From an uncultured PS1 clade bacterium (GTDB lineage Bacteria > Pseudomonadota > Alphaproteobacteria > MED-G09), in the NCBI GenBank assembly GCA_902608415.1, contig CACLNZ010000006.1, forward strand, positions 1 through 62,793: 62,793 nt of DNA. Reading direction: 5' to 3'. Both the position numbers and the translations under genes were made by a program. Under the pieces are notes generated by a model that saw only the letters and a program-made list of their open reading frames with translations, was not told the DNA's origin and did not search any database. The stretch's first letter is position 1. The number at the start of each line of letters is the position of its first letter. Shown piece after piece: positions 20,414 to 29,902 of the stretch.

Positions 20414-20440
20414 AAAAAGCGCCAATTAGGCGCTTTTTTT
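20414..20440 (+). terminator. Rho-independent terminator after the paralogous membrane protein pair
   Basis: AAAAAGCGCC-AATTA-GGCGCTTTTTTT hairpin with T tract. Confidence 0.9.
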
Positions 20441-21875
20441 ATTTAGGTTCTTTTCCATTTAGATAATCATGTAACGTCTCATGAAAATATCTAACTCTTG
20501 TCTCTTGGGCAGCAAGATAAGGCTCTTGATATCCTTTTGATCTTACTCCCCTTCTTAATCCGTCAGTTAGTTGCCAGTCTTGGTAAACAACATGATCCCA
20601 TAGATCTTCAACCCCTTTACCGTCGTCATAATCTCGAAAATCTAATTCAACTTCTTGAAGTTTAACTGGATTGACTTTAGTGCGACTAAGAAATTCTTGA
20701 TCATTAGCCTCATCTTTTTTACCTATGCCTGCAGAAGTTGAGGTAAATGCTTGATCGTTTTCTCTACCTGTTTTACCTATACCTTTTGCTGATCCACCAA
20801 TTGGATATCCCATATCCCAAAGATCAAAAAAGCATTTTTCTGGATCAGTTGGATGCGGAAACCAGTTTAAAAGAATACAACCATCTGCTTGTACACCCAT
20901 AGCAATATTTGGGAAAACGAATTGAAAAGGGCTTTCTGTTAATTCTTCATCAGATAGGTGCTCGTAATGATGGTAACCTTTTTCTTTATATAATTTTCTT
21001 TTTGCTTTTTTTAAATCTGTCCAACCTTTCTCTGATAATGTTTCATAATCAGGATACTGATTCACATCAACTCCCCAACTTTCAAGTATCATTTTGAACG
21101 GATGATCTTCATTTTCGTTTACTTTATCACGTAATGATGGACGGCCCATCTGAATTATTCTTGCATGACCTTTTGGAAACATTTCATATCTTGAAGTAAA
21201 ATGATCTTGGTCAATTACAGAAGGTACCTGAGGATGTACAAATCGGGTATGATATGACTCATTAAAATTATCACAAAAGAATTTCCAATTAACATCCAAC
21301 TCAACTCTAACCCATTGGGCTCTAATTTGGTCTTTAAAATTGTGATTTTTATATATCTCAGGAATTGGATCTAAATAATCCATAAGATCAGGAGCTTCAT
21401 CACTCATAGTGTAAAAAATGAAACCATCCCATGTATCAACCCTAACTTCGACTAACTTTCTTTTACCTACAGGACTCCCTTGAGGAAAATCATCTTCATC
21501 AGGAACACTTATAACATCGCCATTTAACCCAAATTGCCAATCATGATAAGGGCAGCGAAAAGATTCTTGAGAGCTATCGCATTCAACTAGCCTTTGACCT
21601 CTATGTGCACAACTATTGTAGAAACCCCTTATAGATCCATCTTTTTGTCTTACAATGATAATAGACTCTTTAACTAAATCATGAACAATATAATCACCCG
21701 GTTCTTCAATTTGAATCTCTCTACCAGCTATCAACCATACCTTTGTCCACATATGGTTCCATTCTTTATCCATAAAATCTTTGCAAAAGTAACGATCATT
21801 ACTTATTGAGTCGCCCCTTAATTCATTTGGATTTTTACCGTCTAGTGCTGACGAATGTTTGATTGCTTTGTCCAT
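20439..21875 (-). CDS. Rieske ring-hydroxylating oxygenase alpha subunit
   Basis: CAHRGQR...CPYHDWQF and ESYHTRFVHPQ. Confidence 0.9.
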   Translation of the reverse strand: MDKAIKHSSALDGKNPNELRGDSISNDRYFCKDFMDKEWNHMWTKVWLIAGREIQIEEPGDYIVHDLVKESIIIVRQKDGSIRGFYNSCAHRGQRLVECDSSQESFRCPYHDWQFGLNGDVISVPDEDDFPQGSPVGKRKLVEVRVDTWDGFIFYTMSDEAPDLMDYLDPIPEIYKNHNFKDQIRAQWVRVELDVNWKFFCDNFNESYHTRFVHPQVPSVIDQDHFTSRYEMFPKGHARIIQMGRPSLRDKVNENEDHPFKMILESWGVDVNQYPDYETLSEKGWTDLKKAKRKLYKEKGYHHYEHLSDEELTESPFQFVFPNIAMGVQADGCILLNWFPHPTDPEKCFFDLWDMGYPIGGSAKGIGKTGRENDQAFTSTSAGIGKKDEANDQEFLSRTKVNPVKLQEVELDFRDYDDGKGVEDLWDHVVYQDWQLTDGLRRGVRSKGYQEPYLAAQETRVRYFHETLHDYLNGKEPK

Positions 21876-21943
21876 TTTTCCCCCAAGAAAAATTATCTAT
21901 TAATTGATAATAATATTATTTGACTAGAAAAAAACAAATTTTG

Positions 21944-23260
21944 CTATCGATTTATATATCTATCAATAAAATTATGAAATTGTTGGACACGATTTTCTTG
22001 TCCCGATAAATACGCCCCTTCAAAACCACTTGAATGGAAGCCAAGCTGTTGGGCGCTAGCCCTTTCTAGGTCTTGATCAGCTACATCGCTGAGAGTTTCT
22101 TCACCAAAAATGACAACTCTTTTTTCTACCTCTTCCCAGGGAACCATATCTTCAGGGGATGCAACAAGATCGGAATCATTAGATTTTAATGCAAAACCCC
22201 AATGATCAAATATAGATTTATTTGGATCATCAGGATGTGGTTCTGTTCTCTGTAAAGAAACAACATTTGCCGTATATGTAATTGATGTCCCCGGAAAAAT
22301 ATTGAAATGAAACGCATCTGTTAACCATGCGTCAGGTAAATTCTCAAAATGATTGAAGCCTCTTTCTTTTCCAAGCTTCTTTTTTTGATTTTGTAAACTT
22401 TCTCTTACTAAATGAGCTTTTTTATCATAATCTTCAGGATTTAAATTCCAATAAGTTAGTTCAGCTTCTAACTTTTCATTCATCTCAAAAGCTTTAGGGC
22501 TTCTAAGTGAAGGAAGAGATCCCTTCATTTTCATTAAGTTATGACCTGTTTCATAGAGTTCAAAGTCAGTATTTTTGTAGTCATCATCATAATAATCACT
22601 AATTTGAGGGTGAGTCGCAGGTAGATGATAAGATTCACAGAAATTATCTCTTAATGCTTTCCAATTAAAAGGAACCTCACAAACTTTATAATACACTCTT
22701 TTTAGACCCTCATTATCATACATATCTAAATATTTAGTTACTTCACCAAGAAAACCCTTTAGAGGAAAACAATTTTTATCCATATTATACCATATAAAAC
22801 CTGCATATTCTTCACATGGTATCTCAGAAAGCTTTAGTTTTCCGCATGGGTTGCCCTGCGGAAAATCATCATCATCTTGAGCATAAATTAATTCACCTTC
22901 ATAATTAAATTTCCATCCATGATATGTACATCTAAAATCACTAACAAAACCTGCATCAACATGAACAAGTCTGTTTCCTCTGTGTGGACAGACATTATGA
23001 AAAGCTTTTACTTTATTGTATTTATTTCTAACAAGTAAAATTGACTCTCTTCCAATATTATGAGTTACAAAATCCCCTTCTTTTTCGAGTTCTCTTCCCC
23101 AACAACCAATATTCCATACTTTTGACCATAATTTAGATAGTTCCTTTTCCATAAAATCTTTTGAAGTATACCTACCACCTGTAATTTTTACTTCTTCATT
23201 ATAGATTTTATTAGCTGAACCGCTTACACTTGCATGTCTTTGTTTTTCTTTATCTTCCAC
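21944..23260 (-). CDS. Rieske ring-hydroxylating oxygenase alpha subunit
   Basis: CPHRGNR...CTYHGWKF and ESYHLPATHPQ. Confidence 0.92.
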   Translation of the reverse strand: MEDKEKQRHASVSGSANKIYNEEVKITGGRYTSKDFMEKELSKLWSKVWNIGCWGRELEKEGDFVTHNIGRESILLVRNKYNKVKAFHNVCPHRGNRLVHVDAGFVSDFRCTYHGWKFNYEGELIYAQDDDDFPQGNPCGKLKLSEIPCEEYAGFIWYNMDKNCFPLKGFLGEVTKYLDMYDNEGLKRVYYKVCEVPFNWKALRDNFCESYHLPATHPQISDYYDDDYKNTDFELYETGHNLMKMKGSLPSLRSPKAFEMNEKLEAELTYWNLNPEDYDKKAHLVRESLQNQKKKLGKERGFNHFENLPDAWLTDAFHFNIFPGTSITYTANVVSLQRTEPHPDDPNKSIFDHWGFALKSNDSDLVASPEDMVPWEEVEKRVVIFGEETLSDVADQDLERASAQQLGFHSSGFEGAYLSGQENRVQQFHNFIDRYINR

Positions 23261-23391
23261 AATATCCTCTGTAATTTATTTTTTATTACTTATATTTTAA
23301 ATAATATGTATTGATATAAACAATATTAGCAATATACTACTTTATCAGTAATAAGTAAATTGTGTGAAAATCATTCTTTGGGGAGGGTCAT

Positions 23392-25848
23392 ATGAAAGTT
23401 TTTAATTCTTTATTATTTTCATTTATTTTAGTTTTTAGTTTCAATGTTTTACATGCTCAAGAAGAGTCGGTAGCTAATTTATCAAGCAGTATTGAAGAAA
23501 TAGTTGTTACTGCAAGAGCAACAGATGAATCTATAAGAGATATTCCTGTATCAATTACAGCATATGATGAGGAAGCTCTTGAAACATTTGGAATTAAAGA
23601 TCTCCAAGATTTAGCAGCTTCATCTGCATCACTTGAAATTGGTCAAATAAATAGCGGAAGCGGTTTCCAAATAGCAGTAAGGGGTATTTCTTCTAGTCCT
23701 GGAAGTATTGGAATTGAGCAATCAGTAGCACTAATGATCGATGGTGTTTATTATCCCCAAGGTAGAACTATCCATGAAGGATTATTTGATGCTAGCCAGG
23801 TGGCTATTTTAAAAGGCCCCCAAGCATTATATTTTGGTAAAAATGCTACTGCTGGAGCTATAGTTATTACAACTAATGATCCTGGAGAAGAAACTGAGTG
23901 GTCAGCAAAAATATCTAATGAATTTGAATATAAAAATAAATCTGCAGAGTTAGTTTTTTCAACTCCTATAAGTGATAATTGGGGAGTAAGACTCGCTTTG
24001 AAAAGTTCAAAAATGGATGAAGGATGGATTATTAATGACGCAGGCGAAACTAGTTATAATACACTTGATGTAGGTAATGGTTTTGCTGCATCTTCATACC
24101 CCAATGATAAAGCATATGATTTTGCTCCACAAACGGAAAATACATTTGCAAGAATAACTTTAAAAGGTCAGCTTGCAGACAATATTACATTAAAAGTAAA
24201 AGCATCTACTGCGGAAACGGAAAATACTTCTCTTGCTCTACATGAAAATTTTGAATGTCTTACTTTAAATGGAGTATCGCATGTTAATTCAGGAGTTGGA
24301 CCAGGTGGTATTCAAGCACCACTTCCTAACCCTAATGATATAACCGCTTGTAATAAAGATGGTAGGCGTGGATCTAATCCTATTCCTAAAGCCGTTGCTG
24401 ATGTTACACCTCTTGAAGGACAGTTTGGAGGGGCTCTTGGAGAAGTTTATGAGTCTAATATTGTAACTGCGAGTCTTGATATTGAATTAGATAATTATGA
24501 TATATTAACTGTAGCTAATATTGCTGAACAAGAGGTCGGTTGGGTCATTGACTGTGATGGAACCGCATTTACAAGTTGTTTTGCAGGTGAAGGCAACAGT
24601 TATGAAAATATAGCCATTGAGTCTAAAATTGTATCAAAAAATTCTGGTAATTTTAATTGGGCTTTTGGTGTCTATTATCAGGAATGGGAATTAAATTTTG
24701 CTCAAGAAGTTACTTTTGCTAATTTAGAAGATTCATCAGCACCAGACATTTATCGTTATCTAGCTTATAACAAGATTTCTCAAACTGAGGGTGAAGCTAT
24801 ATCAGTTTATGGTGAAGCTATTTGGGATATAAATGATAATTTACAATTAACTGCTGGAGGTAGGTTTATTAAGGAGGAAAAAGATTCATATTTTACCCAA
24901 CCTTATGCAAATGCTGCAGTTCTAGGGTTGTTTAATTTAGGTAGATTTATTGAAGTTGAAACTGATCTTGATGATTTTGTTCCTGAAGTAACACTTCGGT
25001 ATCAACCAAATGATAATACAACTTATTATGTTGCTTATAAAGAAGGTTGGAAGTCTGGAGGCTTTGATAATGGTACAATTGATAGCACATTAAATATAGA
25101 TCCATATAAAGATATTCAATATGACCCAGAAACAGTTAAAGGTTTTGAATTTGGTGTTAAGACTCTGTTATTTGATGGAGCTATGAAACTTGATCTTGAT
25201 CTATACACTTATGAATATGATGATTTACAGCTTAACTATTTTAATGCCGCTATATTTGCTTATAGAACTCTTAATGCGCCAGAATCAGAATCAAAAGGTT
25301 TCGATTTAGCGCTTACATACTACCCTCCTTTGATAGAGGGTTTACTGTTAAATGCATCTATCTCATATAATGAGGCTGCTTATAAGAAATTTAATGGTCC
25401 TTGTTATAGCGGACAAAAGCCATCTGAAGGTTGTAATATTGGAACAGGACCATTGAAAGATCAAAATCTCGATGGCAATCAAATGGCTCTAGCACCTGAA
25501 CTAAGGATTAATTATGGGTTTAATTTTTCTACCCCTATAGGAAATGGTTTAGATCTTGGAATTAATCTTAATGCAAAATTTTCTGATGATTATCCTTTAA
25601 CTGCATGGATTAATGCTAAACAAGAATCTTATACTACAGTTGATTCATCTGTATTCATAAATTCTGATAATGGCTGGTCTGTTGGCTTAATAGGAAGAAA
25701 CCTAAGTGATGAATATATTCAAACAATTTCTGCAGAAACTCCATCAACCGGTGGTAATACAGGCACAGAATTTGGTTTCCCTGCCGATAGATATGCTTAT
25801 GTTAAACCGGGTAGAACACTTATGCTTGAGATATCTTATAAAAGATAA
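23392..25848 (+). CDS. TonB-dependent receptor
   Basis: Signal peptide, EEIVVTARATDESIRDIPVSITAYDEEAL, plug region LKGPQALYFGKNATAGAIVITT, C-terminal beta-barrel strands ending in aromatic/basic residues. Confidence 0.95.
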   Translation: MKVFNSLLFSFILVFSFNVLHAQEESVANLSSSIEEIVVTARATDESIRDIPVSITAYDEEALETFGIKDLQDLAASSASLEIGQINSGSGFQIAVRGISSSPGSIGIEQSVALMIDGVYYPQGRTIHEGLFDASQVAILKGPQALYFGKNATAGAIVITTNDPGEETEWSAKISNEFEYKNKSAELVFSTPISDNWGVRLALKSSKMDEGWIINDAGETSYNTLDVGNGFAASSYPNDKAYDFAPQTENTFARITLKGQLADNITLKVKASTAETENTSLALHENFECLTLNGVSHVNSGVGPGGIQAPLPNPNDITACNKDGRRGSNPIPKAVADVTPLEGQFGGALGEVYESNIVTASLDIELDNYDILTVANIAEQEVGWVIDCDGTAFTSCFAGEGNSYENIAIESKIVSKNSGNFNWAFGVYYQEWELNFAQEVTFANLEDSSAPDIYRYLAYNKISQTEGEAISVYGEAIWDINDNLQLTAGGRFIKEEKDSYFTQPYANAAVLGLFNLGRFIEVETDLDDFVPEVTLRYQPNDNTTYYVAYKEGWKSGGFDNGTIDSTLNIDPYKDIQYDPETVKGFEFGVKTLLFDGAMKLDLDLYTYEYDDLQLNYFNAAIFAYRTLNAPESESKGFDLALTYYPPLIEGLLLNASISYNEAAYKKFNGPCYSGQKPSEGCNIGTGPLKDQNLDGNQMALAPELRINYGFNFSTPIGNGLDLGINLNAKFSDDYPLTAWINAKQESYTTVDSSVFINSDNGWSVGLIGRNLSDEYIQTISAETPSTGGNTGTEFGFPADRYAYVKPGRTLMLEISYKR

Positions 25849-25865
25849 TTAGAATATTAATAAAT

Positions 25866-25899
25866 AAGCCCTAAATTTTAATTGATTTGGGGCTTTTTT
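25866..25899 (+). terminator. Rho-independent terminator after TonB receptor
   Basis: AAGCCCTAAAT...ATTTGGGGCTTTTTT hairpin and T tract. Confidence 0.8.
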
Positions 25900-26311
25900 A
25901 TGTAGTATGTAAAATTGAAAAAGTCCTTTTTTGGAAATACCAACGGCCATCAAGTTTAATAAATTCATCATGATATTGTCCGTGAGTTTGTGATTTAATG
26001 TTTTCTTTATCTGTACCTACTTCGATTGTATATGTTGTTCCTTTGGCATTATTTCCGTCAATTGTTAAAGATCCAAGCAGAGCTACAAATACTATGTATT
26101 CATAATTACTCATGGCTTCTTCCCATTTTTTTACAATTTGATCTCTACCTTCAACTTTTTCAAGACCAGGAAAGTTTGGAACACTCCAAATTGCATCTTC
26201 AGACCATGTATTACCCCAATCTTTTGAATCATTTCTGCTAACTGCGTCTCCATATGACATTACCAATTCATGAAGAGCTAGTTTATCTTCTGTATTTCCA
26301 ACAAAGCTCAT
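25898..26311 (-). CDS. NTF2/SnoaL-like protein
   Basis: EDKLALHELVMSYGDAVSRNDSKDWGNTWSEDAIWSVP; paralogous to 14354-14752. Confidence 0.85.
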   Translation of the reverse strand: MSFVGNTEDKLALHELVMSYGDAVSRNDSKDWGNTWSEDAIWSVPNFPGLEKVEGRDQIVKKWEEAMSNYEYIVFVALLGSLTIDGNNAKGTTYTIEVGTDKENIKSQTHGQYHDEFIKLDGRWYFQKRTFSILHTT

Positions 26312-26413
26312 ATTATCTCCTATTATTTATTTAAATTTTTTATTTTAATACTATAAGATATATGTGTGTAAATTCATAAAAGTTTTAAAAAAGATTAAAA
26401 ATATAAAGTATTA

Positions 26414-27490
26414 ATGTTTTCTATATTTAGTAAAATAAGTTTTGTTGTGTTCCTGTTAACATTTTTAAATATATTAACAGCAAAAGAAATTGTAATTTAC
26501 CCTATAGTTGAAACTGAGAGTGTTTTTACAAAAGGTGATGCAGCAGATGATCCAGCTTTTTGGTTTAATGAAAATGATCCTTCACAAAGTAAAATTTTTG
26601 GAACTGATAAAAAGGCTGGTTTGCATTCCTTTTCTTTAACTGGAAAAAGAATTCAATATTTACCATCAGGTAAAGTTAATAATATTGACATAAGAAGTGG
26701 TTATAATTTTGGAGCAAAAAAATTCTCTTTACTAGCCGCCTCAAATGCAAGTGACAATTCTATTCCTGTGTATCTAGTCGATGAAAATGGAATCATTGAT
26801 AACTTAAAAAATATAATAGTTACTGATTTGGATAGCGTTTATGGCTTATGCATGTACAAAAGTACAAAATCAAATGCAACTTTTATTTTTGTAAGTGATG
26901 TAAATACATCATCAATTTATCAATATCGAATTCTAGATGTTTTTCCAATAAAAGTTCAAATGGTTAGACAGATTAATCTTAATTCTACTTCAGAGGGATG
27001 TGTTGCTGATGATGAAACAGGTTTTTTATATTTTGCTCAAGAAGATGATAAATCAGGAGTTTACTTTATTGATGCTGAACCTAATGGAGTAGAAATTCAA
27101 ATAATAGATAGAACTGTGCAATACGGAGGAAATATAAATGGCGATACTGAGGGACTGGCAATTTTAAAACATGAAAAAATGAAACTGTTAATTGCCTCAT
27201 CTCAAGGTTCAAGTGATTTTGTAGTTTATAACCTTGATAAAAATAACCAATTTTTAGGAAGAATTTCTATAAAGAAATCAAAAAAAATTGATGGAGTATC
27301 AAGAACAGATGGTATAGAAATTTTTAGAGGAAAAATTAATGATAATTTTAATTCAGGAATTTTTATTGCTCAAGATGATATGAATATGGAAATATATGAC
27401 CTTAACAACACTCCTTTACAAGCCAAGCAAGTAAACCAAAATTTTAAACTCATGAATCTAGATTTAATTATTGAAAAATTTATTGATTAA
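26414..27490 (+). CDS. Beta-propeller phytase-like protein, secreted
   Basis: Signal peptide; GDAADDPAFWFN, IFGTDKKAGLHSFSLTGK, NNIDIRSGY, DGIEI as in beta-propeller phytases. Confidence 0.85.
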   Translation: MFSIFSKISFVVFLLTFLNILTAKEIVIYPIVETESVFTKGDAADDPAFWFNENDPSQSKIFGTDKKAGLHSFSLTGKRIQYLPSGKVNNIDIRSGYNFGAKKFSLLAASNASDNSIPVYLVDENGIIDNLKNIIVTDLDSVYGLCMYKSTKSNATFIFVSDVNTSSIYQYRILDVFPIKVQMVRQINLNSTSEGCVADDETGFLYFAQEDDKSGVYFIDAEPNGVEIQIIDRTVQYGGNINGDTEGLAILKHEKMKLLIASSQGSSDFVVYNLDKNNQFLGRISIKKSKKIDGVSRTDGIEIFRGKINDNFNSGIFIAQDDMNMEIYDLNNTPLQAKQVNQNFKLMNLDLIIEKFID

Positions 27491-27897
27491 TGTTTTGGAG
27501 TTTCCATTAATTCAATTAAAACACCATCACTGTCTTTTGGGTGAATAAAAATAATAGGGGTCCCATGTGCACCAATTCTTGGTTCATTTAAAACTGTAGC
27601 CCCTTTTTCCTCCATTTCAATTTTTGCTTTATGAATATCTTTAACCTCGAAACAAATATGATGTTGTCCTCCTTTAGGGTTTTTATCTAGAAAACTTTGA
27701 ATTGGAGAGCCATCCCCTAAAGGTTCAATCAGCTCGATTTGACTATTTGGAAGATTAACAAAACAAAACTTTACACCTTGGTCGGTCATTTCACCAATTT
27801 CTGTAATATCAGTTGCGTTATATAAATTTTTATATGTTTCAATAGCTTTTTCTATTGACGGCACCGCAACGCCAACATGATTTAATGGTCCTATCAT
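27487..27897 (-). CDS. mce: Methylmalonyl-CoA epimerase/VOC family
   Basis: LNHVGVAVPSIEKAIETY, HHICFEVKDI, FIHPKDSDGVLIELME. Confidence 0.88.
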   Translation of the reverse strand: MIGPLNHVGVAVPSIEKAIETYKNLYNATDITEIGEMTDQGVKFCFVNLPNSQIELIEPLGDGSPIQSFLDKNPKGGQHHICFEVKDIHKAKIEMEEKGATVLNEPRIGAHGTPIIFIHPKDSDGVLIELMETPKH

Positions 27898-28006
27898 TTT
27901 AAATCCCCTATAAATTATTTGTAAAAATCTTTTTTTTCATTAATCTTTCAATCAGATTAACAAAATTACATTATAAAAGAAATATTATCAAAGAAGGATT
28001 AAAATT

Positions 28007-28618
28007 ATGCTCAAAGTTCATTTTGCTCCAAATTCTAGAGCCGGCAGAATTATATGGTTGTTAGAGGAATTATCTCTTCCTTATGAGGTTAATAATATGG
28101 CGTTTCATCCAAGTGACTTAAAATCAGATGAACATAGAAAAAGACATCCTCTAGGAAGAATTCCAGTTCTTGATGATGGTGATATTAGAATTTATGAGTC
28201 TGGTGCAATAGTAGAGTATGTTCTGGAAAGGCATAAAAATGGAGGATTAAAACCTTCTACTGATGATAGAAATTATCCTGATTTTTTACAATGGTTTCAT
28301 TATTGCGAAGGTATGGTAATGCCTCCTATTAATACTATTGTTGTTCAGACCATTCTTCTTCCTCCTGAAAGGAGAGATGAAACTGCATTAGGACAAGCAC
28401 AAAGATTGCTAACAAAATCAATAGCTCCTGTTGACGAGGCTCTTGAAGGAAAAGAATATTTAATTGGAAATTTTTCTGCGGCAGATATTATGCTTGGTCA
28501 TGCATGTTTTATGAGTAATAGAATGGGTTGCGTTCCCGATGAAATGAGTAATCTTAAAAAATATGTTGAAAATATCACGAATAGACCAGCTTTTAAAATA
28601 GCTATTGAAATGCAATAG
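28007..28618 (+). CDS. Glutathione S-transferase
   Basis: FAPNSRAGRIIWLLEELSLPYEV, GRIPVLDDGDIRIYESGAIVEYVLER, LIGNFSAADIMLGH. Confidence 0.9.
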   Translation: MLKVHFAPNSRAGRIIWLLEELSLPYEVNNMAFHPSDLKSDEHRKRHPLGRIPVLDDGDIRIYESGAIVEYVLERHKNGGLKPSTDDRNYPDFLQWFHYCEGMVMPPINTIVVQTILLPPERRDETALGQAQRLLTKSIAPVDEALEGKEYLIGNFSAADIMLGHACFMSNRMGCVPDEMSNLKKYVENITNRPAFKIAIEMQ

Positions 28619-29312
28619 AAGCCATCTTCTGATGATGAATTTTTGGACAGTTAAAGTAATAAGATTTGTTACAATTTTCTTTGTTATTGCAGTTATTGTT
28701 GCTTCTTATTTTTATCCAGGTGGTAATATTCATGATACTGCTCAATTGGGGTATTCATTTACCCATAATTTTTTAAGTGATTTAGGTGGATTAGAATCTC
28801 ATTCAGGTGAAGATAATATTATATCCTCAATTTTTTTTAATTTATCAATGTTACTTTTTTTCTTTATCGGTATTTCCTTCTTGTTTGTTCCTATTTTATT
28901 TAAGGAAAACAAGATTACATTTATTTTAGCAATTATTGGTTCTTTGTTTTTCTTTATCGGATCAATATTCTTTGCGGGCGTAGGATTTACTCCTTATGAT
29001 GTTTTTTTTGATCTTCATGTATTTTTTGCCCTTAATTCTTTTGGACTTATGGTGCCAGCATCTTTTTTATATTTAATAGTTTTTCTTAGAAGTTCCCTTA
29101 GTAAAAAATATATCACTGTAATAGCCTTATTTTTAGTTTTTGTTACAGCTTATGTTATTTACTTAAATTTTGGTGAAAGCCCTTTGTTAAATAAGAATGC
29201 CATGATTACTTCAGCTATCATTCAAAAACTAATAGCCTTTTTGTCTATTGCCTCGATATTTTCTCTTACTTTTGGTTTTTCTAAAATAGAAAGAGAGTTA
29301 AGCAAGATTTAA
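28605..29312 (+). CDS. DUF998-like integral membrane protein
   Basis: Multiple hydrophobic segments, HNFLSDLGG motif; a start at 28632-28635 is also possible. Confidence 0.6.
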   Translation: MKCNRSHLLMMNFWTVKVIRFVTIFFVIAVIVASYFYPGGNIHDTAQLGYSFTHNFLSDLGGLESHSGEDNIISSIFFNLSMLLFFFIGISFLFVPILFKENKITFILAIIGSLFFFIGSIFFAGVGFTPYDVFFDLHVFFALNSFGLMVPASFLYLIVFLRSSLSKKYITVIALFLVFVTAYVIYLNFGESPLLNKNAMITSAIIQKLIAFLSIASIFSLTFGFSKIERELSKI

Positions 29313-29314
29313 TA

Positions 29315-29333
29315 ATTGCAATTAAATTGCAAT
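29315..29333. promoter_or_regulatory. Candidate operator upstream of the bacterioferritin-like gene
   Basis: ATTGCAATTAAATTGCAAT, a 19-bp palindrome perfect except for the central base. Confidence 0.5.
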
Positions 29334-29390
29334 ATCAGACAAGTAAAAATTACTATGTTATAAGCGCTCTAAATTGAATTGGAGTTTATT

Positions 29391-29825
29391 ATGGAAGAAT
29401 TAAATCAAGCTAAAGTCTGTGAAATTTTAAATCAGATTATGGAATATGAATTAGCCGGTGTTGTTAGATACACACATTCATCTTTAATGGTATCTGGCCC
29501 AAACAGAATACCAATAGTTGAATTTTTACAGAGCCAAGCAACTGAGTCATTAGATCATGCTCAACAAGCAGGTGAGTTTTTGACGGGCTTAGATGGTCAT
29601 CCGAGTCAGAAAATTGCTAGAATTGAAGAAAGCAATAGGCACTCTATAGAGGATATTCTTGAAGAAAGTCTCGAGCATGAAATTCATGCTTTAAACCTAT
29701 ATAAAGAACTACTTGATTGTGTCGAAAATGGATCAGTTTATCTTGAGGAATATGCAAGAACAATGATTGGTCAAGAAGAGCAACACACAATTGAGCTTAA
29801 AAAAATGCTTAAAGACTATTCATGA
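29391..29825 (+). CDS. bfr: Bacterioferritin/ferritin-like protein
   Basis: ILNQIMEYELAGVVRYTHSSLMV, SLDHAQQAGEF, IGQEEQHTIELKKML; ATG 29391 preceded by GGAG. Confidence 0.8.
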   Translation: MEELNQAKVCEILNQIMEYELAGVVRYTHSSLMVSGPNRIPIVEFLQSQATESLDHAQQAGEFLTGLDGHPSQKIARIEESNRHSIEDILEESLEHEIHALNLYKELLDCVENGSVYLEEYARTMIGQEEQHTIELKKMLKDYS

Positions 29826-29902
29826 TAAATAATCCATTTATTTAACATTTTTGACACTTTAAAGATTTATATTTATACTTTGTTTTAAATTAGGGGAAAA
29901 TT

